From an uncultured bacterium (GTDB lineage: Bacteria > Bacillota > Clostridia > Oscillospirales > Oscillospiraceae): a stretch of DNA of 14,336 nucleotides. Every line of letters starts with the position of its first letter. Position 1 is the stretch's first letter. The notes beneath the pieces were generated by a model, which saw only the letters and a program-made list of their open reading frames with translations, was not told where the DNA came from and ran no database searches. This document shows, in pieces, positions 6,517 to 14,261 of this stretch. The stretch is taken from NCBI GenBank assembly GCA_905214155.1, contig CAJMLC010000033.1, positions 1 to 14,336 on the forward strand, written 5' to 3'. A program made the position numbers and the translations under genes.

Positions 6517-8229
6517 ATGGAATCGATTTTGGAAAATCTGGGCGCGTGGCTGGAGACGCTGCCGGAAGTGGGCCGCGGAGGCGGCGTGCTGCGGTATGTG
6601 GTGCCGCTGCTGGCGATCTTGATCGTGGCGCGGTGCGCGGTGTCGCTGCTGACGTTCCGGCGCGAGGCGGAGGTCTGGGCATGGCTGACGACGCAGACGG
6701 GCGACCGCATCCCCGTGACGCACTGGGAAAATCTGCTGGGCCGCGGACGGGGCAGCGATGTGCTGCTCGAATACCCGACGATCTCGCGGACGCACGCGGT
6801 CCTGACGCGGTATGACGATGGGAGCTGGTCGATCTTCGACTGCCGGTCGAAATCCGGGACGGAGCTGAACGGCGAGCCAGTGGAGTTTGCAGAGGTGAAA
6901 TTCGGCGATGTGCTGAGCCTCGGCGGCGTACAGTTTACGCTCGTGCCGATCACGGCGGAGCAGGAGAAGATCCAGGCCGAGGCGCGCAGGCGCGGCGGCG
7001 TGGGCGTGACGCCGTCGGTGACGCTGCTGCTGCTCACGGTGTTTCAGCTGCTGGTGACGTTCCTGGCCGTGATGGGCTGCGGGCGGCGGCCGGAGGTGCT
7101 GCTGGCGTTTCTGGGTCTGATGCTGGTGGAATGGGCGCTGTTTTTCGGGCTGAAGCTGATGCGGCGGCGCGGCTTTGACGTGGAGACCATCGCGTTTTTC
7201 CTCACGACGATGGGCTTCGCCGTCGTGGCGGCGAGCGCGCCGGAGAGTCTGCTGAAGGAATTTCTCGCGCTCTGCGCGGGCCTCGTAGTGTTCCTCTTTG
7301 TGGGCTGGACGCTGCGCGACCTCGAGCGGGCGAAGGTGTTCCGCTACCTCGCCTCGGCGGCGGGTATTCTGCTTCTGGCGGTGAACCTCGTGCTCGGCAC
7401 GGAAAAGTTCGGCGCGCGCAACTGGATCCAGCTGGGCGGCGTGTCGTTCCAGCCGTCGGAGCTGGTGAAGATCTGCTTCGTGTATGCGGGCGCGTCGACG
7501 CTGCACCGCCTGATGGCAAAGCGAAATTTGGTGATGTTCATCGGCTATTCGGCGGCCATCTGCGGCTGCCTCGCGCTGATGAACGACTTCGGCACGGCCA
7601 TCATCTTCTTTGTGGCGTTCCTTGTGATCGCGTTTTTGCGCTCCGGCGACGTGGCGACGATCGCGCTGGCCTGCGCGGGCACGGGCTTTGCCGGGGTGCT
7701 GGCGCTGCGGTTCAAGCCCTATGCGCTCAAGCGCTTCTCCGCGTGGGGCCACGTGTGGGAAAACGCGCTGACGACCGGCTATTCGCAGACGCGGGCGATG
7801 ATGTGCATCGCGTCGGGCGGATTGTTCGGCCTCGGCGCGGGTAAGGGATGGCTCCACAATGTCGGCGCGGCGGACACGGATCTCGTGTTCGCGCTGGTCA
7901 GCGAGGAGTGGGGGTTGATTCTGGCGGTGACGCTGGTGGCTGCGATTGCGGTGCTGGCGGTATTTGTGGTGCGGTCGGCCCCGGTGGGGCGGAGCTGCTT
8001 CTATACGATCGGTGCGTGCGCGGCGGTGACGATCCTCGTGACGCAGGCGATCTTGAACGTGTTCGGCACGGTGGACATCCTGCCGCTGACGGGCGTGACA
8101 TTCCCGTTCGTGTCGAACGGCGGATCGAGCATGCTGTGCGTCTGGGGCCTGCTGGCGTTCGTCAAGGCCGCGGACACGCGGCAGAACGCGAGCTTCGCCA
8201 TCCGTCTGCCGGGCAGAAAGGGGGCCTGA
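6517..8229 (+). CDS. FHA-domain/SEDS peptidoglycan glycosyltransferase fusion (RodA/FtsW family)
   Basis: This 570-residue protein polymerises glycan strands from lipid II, as expected of SEDS proteins. One transmembrane segment (about 23-46) comes first, then an FHA domain at about 62-146 with the phosphothreonine-site pattern G75-R76, S90-R-T-H93, SGT 113-115 and N118-G119. The SEDS domain follows from about 167 with roughly ten hydrophobic segments. SEDS motifs are NWIQLGGVSFQPSELVK (302-318), NDFGTA (356-361), TDLVFALVSEEWG (454-466; D455 aligns with the Asp essential in RodA) and TGVTFPFVSNGGSS (525-538). FtsW/RodA proteins usually run to about 400 residues, so the first 165 are an addition. 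The extra helix would keep FHA on the cytoplasmic side. GGAGA at 6506-6510 supports the ATG. The partner PBP starts 3 bp after its stop. Elongation versus division versus sporulation role is open. Confidence 0.93.
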   Translation: MESILENLGAWLETLPEVGRGGGVLRYVVPLLAILIVARCAVSLLTFRREAEVWAWLTTQTGDRIPVTHWENLLGRGRGSDVLLEYPTISRTHAVLTRYDDGSWSIFDCRSKSGTELNGEPVEFAEVKFGDVLSLGGVQFTLVPITAEQEKIQAEARRRGGVGVTPSVTLLLLTVFQLLVTFLAVMGCGRRPEVLLAFLGLMLVEWALFFGLKLMRRRGFDVETIAFFLTTMGFAVVAASAPESLLKEFLALCAGLVVFLFVGWTLRDLERAKVFRYLASAAGILLLAVNLVLGTEKFGARNWIQLGGVSFQPSELVKICFVYAGASTLHRLMAKRNLVMFIGYSAAICGCLALMNDFGTAIIFFVAFLVIAFLRSGDVATIALACAGTGFAGVLALRFKPYALKRFSAWGHVWENALTTGYSQTRAMMCIASGGLFGLGAGKGWLHNVGAADTDLVFALVSEEWGLILAVTLVAAIAVLAVFVVRSAPVGRSCFYTIGACAAVTILVTQAILNVFGTVDILPLTGVTFPFVSNGGSSMLCVWGLLAFVKAADTRQNASFAIRLPGRKGA

Positions 8230-8232
8230 CCG

Positions 8233-9597
8233 ATGAAGAAGGTATCCGGGCGGGCGATCTTCCCACTGATCCTGGCGATCGTCCTCCTCGCGGGGACGGT
8301 GCTGCTCTGCGTGCGCTATTTTGCGAAGGCGGACGAGTGGGTCACGTTTTCGGGCAGCCCGCACGTCTACACGGGCGTGAATCTCGACGGCGGCGTCGTG
8401 ACCGACCGGGACGGCACGCTGCTGCTCGACAGCACGGACGGACGGACCTATTCCGCCGACGCTGTGACGCGCACGGCGACGATGCACCTGCTGGGCGACC
8501 GGTATGGCTACATTCAGGCACCGCTGCTCGGCAGCTTTGCGGACGACATGATCGGCTTTGACAAGATCAACGGACTCTACGGCGCTGAGGGTACGGAGGC
8601 GAACGCCGCCCTGACGCTGAGCGCCGCCGCGCAGACAGCGGCCTATCAGGCCCTCGGGAATTACCACGGCACGGTCGGCGTCTACAACTACAAGACCGGC
8701 GAGATCCTCTGCGCGGTGACGTCGCCGAGCTATGACCCCGACAACATGCCGGACGTCGACGCCGACACGAGCGGTGCGTACGACGGAGTTTATGTCAACC
8801 GCTTTTTCCAGGCAGCCTATACGCCCGGCTCGATCTTCAAGATCGTGACGCTGGCTGCCGCGATCGAGACTGTGCCGGATTGGGAGAGCCTGACCTTCAC
8901 CTGCGAAGGGAAGACCATCATCGGCGGGCAGGAGATCATCTGCGAAGGCGTCCACGGGACGATCACGCTGAAGCAGGCGCTGGCGCATTCGTGCAACGTG
9001 GCGTTTGGCGAGCTGGCCGGGAAGGTCGGCACAAAGGCGCTGATGGAGTACGCCGAAAAGCTCGGCCTGACCGAGAGCTTTGCATGCGACGGCATCCCGG
9101 TCAAGGCCGGAACTGTCGACCTCAAGGATGCGGACGCGGGCGACCTCGCGTGGGCCGGCATCGGGCAGTACACCGATCAGGTGAACGCGCTGACGTTTAT
9201 GCGGGCGATGGGCCGCATCGCGGGCGGCGGCACGGCCGCAGAGCCATATCTGATGGCAAAGATCACGCGCGGCGAGAAGACCGTGTATGGGGCCAAGACC
9301 GAGACGAGCAGCCGTGCGCTCAAGGCTGAGACGGCCGCGAAGCTGACGGAATATCTGCGGAACAACGTGGCCACGATGTACGGCGACTGGCAGTTCGGCG
9401 GGCTGAATGTCTGTGCGAAGTCCGGCACGGCGGAACACGAGGGCGAGACGGCGGACGCGATGTTCGCGGGCTTCTGCGTGGATGAGAATTGTCCGCTGGC
9501 GTTCGTCGTGTTCGTGGAAAACGGCGGCTCGGGCAGCGCAGTGGCCGCGCCGATCGCCGCAAAGGTTTTGCAGGTCTGCGCGGCGGAGCTGCAATAG
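8233..9597 (+). CDS. Class B penicillin-binding protein (transpeptidase)
   Basis: This 454-residue membrane-anchored DD-transpeptidase cross-links peptidoglycan outside the cell. It has one N-terminal membrane anchor (about 9-29), a short extracellular region, and the penicillin-binding domain with all three active-site motifs: S200-I-F-K203 (SxxK nucleophile), S253-C-N255 (SxN) and K396-S-G-T399 (KTG box). It is shorter than PBP2/PBP2b proteins (600-700 residues) and resembles compact actinobacterial PbpA (about 490), with a reduced pedestal region. It lies 3 bp after the FHA-SEDS gene, with AGGGGG about 8 nt upstream of the ATG, so the two are cotranscribed and probably form a SEDS-PBP synthase complex. 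It ends the operon at a strong terminator. A division role (FtsI) cannot be excluded. Confidence 0.93.
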   Translation: MKKVSGRAIFPLILAIVLLAGTVLLCVRYFAKADEWVTFSGSPHVYTGVNLDGGVVTDRDGTLLLDSTDGRTYSADAVTRTATMHLLGDRYGYIQAPLLGSFADDMIGFDKINGLYGAEGTEANAALTLSAAAQTAAYQALGNYHGTVGVYNYKTGEILCAVTSPSYDPDNMPDVDADTSGAYDGVYVNRFFQAAYTPGSIFKIVTLAAAIETVPDWESLTFTCEGKTIIGGQEIICEGVHGTITLKQALAHSCNVAFGELAGKVGTKALMEYAEKLGLTESFACDGIPVKAGTVDLKDADAGDLAWAGIGQYTDQVNALTFMRAMGRIAGGGTAAEPYLMAKITRGEKTVYGAKTETSSRALKAETAAKLTEYLRNNVATMYGDWQFGGLNVCAKSGTAEHEGETADAMFAGFCVDENCPLAFVVFVENGGSGSAVAAPIAAKVLQVCAAELQ

Positions 9598-9606
9598 ATA
9601 AATTGA

Positions 9607-9642
9607 CGCCCCGGAACCATCTGGTTCCGGGGCGGTTTTGTT
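9607..9642 (+). terminator. Intrinsic terminator of the SEDS-PBP operon
   Basis: A perfect 13-bp GC-rich stem (9607-9619 with 9622-9634), effectively 12 bp with an ATCT loop, is followed by GTTTTGTTATT. It starts 10 nt after the PBP stop. Confidence 0.9.
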
Positions 9643-9670
9643 ATTCTGGGTGGACAGGGAGTCAGACCCT

Positions 9671-9978
9671 TCCCGCTGCGGGGTAACCTTCCCCTCCGGG
9701 GAAGGTTGCCCCGCATCAAACCGAGGGGTACGTCAGCCGCGCGTTCCTTACGCGGCTGATGCAGACGCAACGTGAGGCGGATGAGGGTCGGGGAGCAAAA
9801 ACGATACCTTATGCAGTCGGTTGAGTGCTCCATGCCCTCATCCGTCTGCTTCGCTTCGCTCCGCAGCCACCTTCCCCCAAGGGAAGGCTTTGGGCGGACA
9901 TGGCCCGCCCGACAATCCCTCCGTCAGTTTCGCTGACACATCCCTTTACACAAGGGAGGATTCTGCTGCGGCGGGGAT
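9671..9978. repeat. Hairpin-rich intergenic repeat, copy 2 (long form)
   Basis: This non-coding block fills the gap between the convergent PBP and Na/Pi cotransporter genes. In order: a 17-bp hairpin with one wobble (9678-9694 with 9698-9714, 3-nt loop); hairpin TCAGCCGCG/CGCGGCTGA (9733-9741, 9751-9759); the 65-bp core (9780-9844) ending in CGGATGAGGG/CCCTCATCCG (9778-9787, 9835-9844) with inner stem GGAGCA/TGCTCC (9792-9797, 9826-9831); hairpin CCTTCCC/GGGAAGG (9870-9876, 9881-9887); hairpin GGGCGG/CCGCCC (9892-9897, 9905-9910); hairpin GTCAG/CTGAC (9923-9927, 9933-9937); hairpin TCCCTT/AAGGGA (9941-9946, 9952-9957); and the boundary 14-mer GCTGCGGCGGGGAT (9965-9978), identical to copy 1. 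It ends 4 bp from the transporter stop codon. No gene is visible. Confidence 0.85.
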
Positions 9979-9982
9979 GGGA

Positions 9983-11740
9983 TCAGAGATGGTACTGCTG
10001 GCTATATTCCTCGTAATAGCGCTCGTAGGTATCGGATTTCATCTCCTTGATGCTGGAGAGGTATTCGTGCGTGTCGAACGAGTCGGATTCCAGCTCGATC
10101 ATGGCGACGGCAATGTTCGAACAGTGGTCGGCCACGCGCTCGTAGTTGGTCAGCAGGTCGTTGAAGAGGAAGCCGTTGAGCAGGGTGCAGTGGCCCTTTT
10201 GCAGGCGGTCGACGTGGTGGAGCTTCAGCTCGTCGCAGAGATCGTCGATCAGCTCTTCCAGAGGCTCCACGCGGGACGCCAGGGAGAGATCGTTTCGGAT
10301 GAAGGCATTGACCGTGACGTGGACGATCTCGGTCAGGGCGCTCTCCAGCACGCCGAGCTCGCGCGCAGCGTCGTCGGAGAAGACGATGCTCTTCTCACGC
10401 ATTTCCTTCGCCGTCTCGGCGAGATTGAGCGCGTGGTCGGAGATGCGCTCGAAATCAGAGATCGTGTGCAGGAATTTCGAGGCGTCCTCGTTCTGTTTCT
10501 CGGTCAGCTCCTGTCCGGTCAGCTTGACGAGGTAGCTGCCGAGGCGATCTTCGTAGCGGTCGACGACCTGCTCCATCTCGACGACGGTGCGATAGCCTTC
10601 GTCCGAGTAATGGTGCAGGAGGCGCATCGCCTCGGCGAGGTTTTCCTGCGCCTCGGCGGCCATGGAGTTGATGGTGATGCGGCTCTGCTCGATGGCGAGG
10701 GCCGGGTGCTGGATGAAGCGCTCTTCGAGGCGGATGGTCTCGTCCGTGGCCTCGGCCTGGACGGGCTTGTCCTTGACGAGCAGGTCGACAAGGCGCTCGA
10801 TGAGGTCGATGAACGGCAGGAGGATGACCACCTTGACGAAGCGGAAGAGCGTGTTGACGAAGGCGATGGAGACGCTCGACATCGTCATGCTCATGAAATC
10901 AAAGTGTACGAAGGCGTTGACGAGATAGAAGGCCGCAGCCCAGAAGACGACGCCCACGACCTCGACGACGAGATAGACCATCGCGGTCCGCTTGCCGTCG
11001 ACGTTTGCGCCGATGGCGGACAGCAGCACCGGCAGGGCCGCGCCGATGGCGATGCCCATGATGATCGGCAGGGCCATCGAAAAATCAATGACGCCCGTGG
11101 AGGCCAGCGCCTGCAGAATGCCGACGGCGGCCGATGCGCTCTGCAGCACGCAGGTGAACAGCGTGCCGAAGAGGATGCCAAGCAGGGGATTGGAGAATGT
11201 GGTGAGGATGCGGAGGAACGTGGGGTCGCTCCGCAGCGGGGAGACCGCCCCGGACATGGCGCTCATGCCGAACATCAGCACGGCGAAGCCCATCAGGATG
11301 TCGCCGATGTGGCGCTTCGTCTGGCTCTTGGAGAACATGCGCAGCACGATGCCGACCACCGAGATGATGCCCGTCAGCGTGGCCGTGGAAAACAGCTCGA
11401 TCCATCCGCCGCCCCCGCCAAGGTCGGAAAGGCAGATGATCCAGCCCGTGATCGATGTGCCGAGGATGGCGCCCATGACGATGGAGATCGCCTGGCGCAC
11501 CTTCATCATGCCGGAGTTCACGAAGCCGACCACCATGACCGACGTCGCCGACGACGACTGGATGACCGCGGTCACGCCGGTGCCAAGTAAAAATCCTTTC
11601 AACGGGCTGCCCGTCAGCTGGAACAGGATGACCTCCAGTTTGTTGCCCGCGACCTTTTTCAGTCCGTCTCCCATCAGCGCCATACCAAACAGGAACAGCG
11701 CGATCCCGCTCAGCAGCGAGATCAGATTCGCAACGCTCAA
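9983..11740 (-). CDS. Na/Pi cotransporter family protein with PhoU-like C-terminal domain
   Basis: This 585-residue membrane protein of the NptA/YjbB (PNaS) family moves phosphate coupled to sodium. The membrane part (about 1-325) has the inverted-repeat signature twice: VIQSSSATSVMVV (59-71) and VLQSASAAVGIL (198-209), each followed by a Gly-rich MG-x2-(I/L)G segment (89-94, 228-233). Residues about 345-560 form a soluble helical PhoU-like region with two DH-containing metal motifs, FERISDH (430-436) and YERVADH (533-539). The start is TTG at 11740, preceded by GGAGG (11753-11749) with an 8-nt spacer; no in-frame ATG lies upstream near the RBS, and MSVANLISLLSGIALFLFG matches the family N terminus. 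It diverges from the two-component genes and probably responds to phosphate starvation. Direction of Pi flow (import or overflow export) is unknown. The only 3' hairpins after its stop are those of the repeat block. Confidence 0.92.
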   Translation of the reverse strand: MSVANLISLLSGIALFLFGMALMGDGLKKVAGNKLEVILFQLTGSPLKGFLLGTGVTAVIQSSSATSVMVVGFVNSGMMKVRQAISIVMGAILGTSITGWIICLSDLGGGGGWIELFSTATLTGIISVVGIVLRMFSKSQTKRHIGDILMGFAVLMFGMSAMSGAVSPLRSDPTFLRILTTFSNPLLGILFGTLFTCVLQSASAAVGILQALASTGVIDFSMALPIIMGIAIGAALPVLLSAIGANVDGKRTAMVYLVVEVVGVVFWAAAFYLVNAFVHFDFMSMTMSSVSIAFVNTLFRFVKVVILLPFIDLIERLVDLLVKDKPVQAEATDETIRLEERFIQHPALAIEQSRITINSMAAEAQENLAEAMRLLHHYSDEGYRTVVEMEQVVDRYEDRLGSYLVKLTGQELTEKQNEDASKFLHTISDFERISDHALNLAETAKEMREKSIVFSDDAARELGVLESALTEIVHVTVNAFIRNDLSLASRVEPLEELIDDLCDELKLHHVDRLQKGHCTLLNGFLFNDLLTNYERVADHCSNIAVAMIELESDSFDTHEYLSSIKEMKSDTYERYYEEYSQQYHL

Positions 11741-11773
11741 TGCAATGTCCTCCGATTTTCAATGTACCTGTCT

Positions 11774-11779
11774 ATGATA
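11774..11779 (-). promoter_or_regulatory. Predicted Pho-activated -10 of the Na/Pi cotransporter gene
   Basis: On the minus strand TATCAT (5 of 6 consensus) lies 34 nt upstream of the TTG start. No -35 is recognisable; at 17-bp spacing the bases read CACAGC. The nearest TTAACA unit (11794-11789) ends 9 bp upstream of this -10, the layout known for PhoP/PhoB-activated promoters. Confidence 0.55.
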
Positions 11780-11788
11780 CCGGCCCCA

Positions 11789-11828
11789 TGTTAAATGCTG
11801 TGTAATTTTTATGTAAAATCCAAGTTAA
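11789..11828. promoter_or_regulatory. Four Pho-box-like direct repeats
   Basis: Plus-strand hexamers TGTTAA (11789-11794), GTGTAA (11800-11805), ATGTAA (11811-11816) and AGTTAA (11823-11828) align on TAA, with spacing of 11, 11 and 12 bp. On the minus strand these contain TTAACA and, one base out of register, TTTACA, both matching the B. subtilis PhoP consensus TT(A/T/C)A(C/T)A. One helical turn per unit fits tandem OmpR/PhoB-type binding. The flanking genes, a phosphate transporter and an OmpR-family pair, support the assignment. Confidence 0.65.
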
Positions 11829-11831
11829 ATC

Positions 11832-11860
11832 TTGCAATTTCTCGATTCTTCACATACACT
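11832..11860 (+). promoter_or_regulatory. Predicted promoter of the phoPR-like operon
   Basis: TTGCAA (11832-11837), 17-bp spacer, TACACT (11855-11860), each matching 4 of 6 consensus positions. The -35 starts 3 bp after the last Pho-box-like repeat, so the bound regulator would sit right upstream of polymerase. Confidence 0.5.
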
Positions 11861-11911
11861 TAAGATAGAACGATAGAAGGAACAAAAACATGGGAACGGG
11901 AGGGCACCGGC

Positions 11912-12586
11912 ATGATCTATTTTTTAGAGGACGATGAGTCCATCCGCAAGCTCGTGGTCTACGCGCTGGAGAGCCAGGGCTTTGCGGTGGAGGGCTTCGC
12001 GCTGCCGTCCGCGTTTCACCGCGCGATGGAGCGGGCCTTGCCGGAGCTGGTTTTGCTCGACATCATGCTCCCGGAGGAGGATGGGCTGCACATTCTGCGC
12101 GGCCTGCGCTCCGGCGCGGCCACGAGGACGATCCCGGTCATCCTGATCACCGCGCGCGACAGCGAATATGACCGCGTGTCTGGCCTCGACAGCGGTGCGG
12201 ATGATTTTATCACGAAGCCGTTCAGCATGCTGGAGCTGGCGGCCCGCATTCGGGCCGTGCTGCGGCGGACAGGCTCGGCTGCGCCGCTGGAATATCAGCT
12301 CGGGCCGCTCCGCGTCTGCCCGGCGCAGCGGATCGTGCAGGTGGATGGCGCGGACGTGATGCTGACGAACAAGGAATTTGAGCTGCTCTGTCTGCTGCTG
12401 GAAAATCAGGGCATCGTCCTGCCGCGCGCGACGCTGATGGACCGGATCTGGGGCATGGAGCTGGAGCGGGAGAACCGCACGCTCGACGTCCACGTCCGGA
12501 CGCTCCGGGCCAAGCTCGGCCCGGCGGGCGGCCTGATCGAGACGGTCCGCGGCGTGGGCTATAAGATGGGAGGCACGAGGGCATGA
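11912..12586 (+). CDS. phoP: OmpR/PhoB-family response regulator (PhoP-like)
   Basis: This is a 224-residue DNA-binding response regulator. The receiver domain (1-118) has the acidic pair D7/D8, phosphorylation site D50 (LVLLDIMLP), T80 and K102 (FITKPF). A short linker leads to the winged-helix domain (about 125-221), with RTLDVHVRTLRAKL as the recognition helix and TVRGVGYKMG as the wing. GGGAGGG (11898-11904) with a 7-nt spacer supports ATG 11912. Its TGA overlaps the kinase ATG (ATGA), so the two are coupled. The PhoP identity is inferred from the divergent Na/Pi cotransporter and the Pho-box-like repeats; sequence alone shows only the OmpR/PhoB subfamily. A cell-wall or general stress regulator of the same subfamily is the alternative. 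Confidence 0.93.
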   Translation: MIYFLEDDESIRKLVVYALESQGFAVEGFALPSAFHRAMERALPELVLLDIMLPEEDGLHILRGLRSGAATRTIPVILITARDSEYDRVSGLDSGADDFITKPFSMLELAARIRAVLRRTGSAAPLEYQLGPLRVCPAQRIVQVDGADVMLTNKEFELLCLLLENQGIVLPRATLMDRIWGMELERENRTLDVHVRTLRAKLGPAGGLIETVRGVGYKMGGTRA

Positions 12587-14220
12587 CCGCGAAAATTTTC
12601 CGAAACAGCTTTTTCGTTGGCCTGCTCGTGCTGCTCGCCGCGGGGATCCTGTTCCTCAGCGTGATGTACGGCAACGACGAGACGCTCGCCTTTGACGAGC
12701 TGCGCGCCGAGACCGCCGCGCTGGCCCCGGCGGTGGAGCGGCTGGGCCTTTCGTATCTGGAGGAGACGAACCTGCCGGGGCGGGTCACATGGGTCGCGCC
12801 GGACGGCAGCGTCCTCTACGACAATTCTGCCCGGAAGGACGACATGGAAAACCACCTCGCCCGCGAGGAGATCGCGGCAGCATTGGCGAGCGGCGAGGGG
12901 CACGCGACGCGCCAGTCTGGCACGGACAGCGCGCGGACGCATTATTATGCGCTGCGCCTTTCAGACGGCTCGGTGCTCCGCACGGCGTGCACGCAGATGT
13001 CGCTGGCGCGGCTGATTTTGAATCTGCTGCTGCCGGTGCTCTGGATCGTGCTGCTGATTTTGGTTTTATGTGCGGCCGTCTCGTTCCGGCTGGCCCGGCA
13101 GATCACCAGCCCCATCAACCAGATCGACCTTGACGCGCCGGGCGAGAACGCCGTCTATCCGGAGCTGCGGCCGCTGGCTGCCCGTATCCGCGAGCAGAAC
13201 CGGACCATCCGCCTCCAGCTCACGGAGCTTTCGCGGCGGCAGCAGGAATTTTCCGCGATCACGGAGCAGATGCGCGAGGGCTTTTTGCTGCTGGATGCCA
13301 ACTGGGACATCCTCTCCGGCAACCGCAGCGCAAAAACGCTCCTTGCCCTGCCGCAGGACGCGGCGAACCTACGCGGCGCGGCCCTCCCGCCGGAGACGGC
13401 GCACGCGGTGGAGGCGGCCCTGTCCGGTACGCACGCCGAAGCGCTGCTGCACCTTTCGGACGGCGTCTGGCAGCTGACGGCAAACCCCGTGGCCAGCTTT
13501 GGCCGCCCGTCCGGCGCGGTGCTGCTGCTGATGGACGTCACCGAGCGGGAGGAGCGCGAAGCGCTCCGCCGCGAGTTTTCTGCCAACGTTTCGCACGAGC
13601 TGAAGACGCCGCTGACCTCCATCTCCGGCTTTGCCGAGCTGATGAAGGAGGGCCTTGTGCCGCCGGAAAAGATGCGGGAGTTTTCCGCGGACATCTATCG
13701 CGAATCGAGCCGGATGATCGCGCTCGTCGACGACATCATGAATCTGTCGAGGCTCGACGAGGGCGCGGCGCTGCCGCGGACAACGGTCGATCTTTACGCG
13801 CTGGCGGACGGTGTGATGCAGTCGCTGCAAGGCGCGGCGGGGCGCTGCGGCGTGACGATGCGGCTGCTGGGACAGCACGAGCGGGTCGAGGGCGTGGAGC
13901 AGCTGCTGCGTGAGATGCTCTACAATCTCTGTGACAACGCGATCAAGTACAATGTGCCGGGCGGGTCCGTTACGATCAATGTCTGGCGGAACGGGCAGCA
14001 TCCGTGCGTTTCGGTGTCCGACACGGGCATCGGCATCCCGCAGGCGCATCAGGAACGCATCTTTGAGCGGTTTTATCGGGTCGATAAGAGCCATTCCCGC
14101 GAGGTCGGCGGGACGGGCCTCGGCCTGTCCATCGTCAAGCACGCGGCGCAGTATCACGGCGCGCAGCTCGAGCTCAAGAGCGCGCCGGGCAAGGGCACGG
14201 CCATCACGGTGACGTTCTGA
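12583..14220 (+). CDS. phoR: Sensor histidine kinase with PAS domain (PhoR-like)
   Basis: This 545-residue membrane kinase is the partner of the preceding regulator. Domains in order: transmembrane 1 (about 9-29); extracytoplasmic sensor (30-142) ending in THYYALRLSDGSVLRTA, a pattern common in PhoR-type kinases of Gram-positive bacteria; transmembrane 2 (143-168); a short HAMP-like linker (170-215); a PAS domain (about 220-320); HisKA with phospho-accepting H338 (NVSHELKTPLTSISG); and the ATPase domain with N box 447-456 (N448, N452), DTGIGIP at 480-486, the ERIFERFYRVDKSHSR segment and G2 box GGTGLGLSIV at 509-518. All catalytic residues are present. ATG 12583 overlaps the regulator stop (ATGA), with GGGAGG at 12568-12573. 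The phosphate-sensing role is inferred from context. Confidence 0.93.
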   Translation: MTAKIFRNSFFVGLLVLLAAGILFLSVMYGNDETLAFDELRAETAALAPAVERLGLSYLEETNLPGRVTWVAPDGSVLYDNSARKDDMENHLAREEIAAALASGEGHATRQSGTDSARTHYYALRLSDGSVLRTACTQMSLARLILNLLLPVLWIVLLILVLCAAVSFRLARQITSPINQIDLDAPGENAVYPELRPLAARIREQNRTIRLQLTELSRRQQEFSAITEQMREGFLLLDANWDILSGNRSAKTLLALPQDAANLRGAALPPETAHAVEAALSGTHAEALLHLSDGVWQLTANPVASFGRPSGAVLLLMDVTEREEREALRREFSANVSHELKTPLTSISGFAELMKEGLVPPEKMREFSADIYRESSRMIALVDDIMNLSRLDEGAALPRTTVDLYALADGVMQSLQGAAGRCGVTMRLLGQHERVEGVEQLLREMLYNLCDNAIKYNVPGGSVTINVWRNGQHPCVSVSDTGIGIPQAHQERIFERFYRVDKSHSREVGGTGLGLSIVKHAAQYHGAQLELKSAPGKGTAITVTF

Positions 14221-14261
14221 AAGGCGGACATTTGATTTTGCGGATACGCAGCATCCTGTAG

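Noticed and set aside
6358..9594. A very long minus-strand open frame (over 1000 codons) opposite the FHA-SEDS and PBP genes
   Set aside because: It is an antisense shadow caused by high GC and rare stops. Its translation is Arg/His-rich without domain character, while the plus strand encodes two clearly recognised proteins with proper ribosome binding sites.
9821..11590. Long plus-strand open frame opposite the Na/Pi cotransporter
   Set aside because: Its translation is Asp/His/Arg-rich low complexity and starts inside the repeat block. The minus strand carries a full-length family match.
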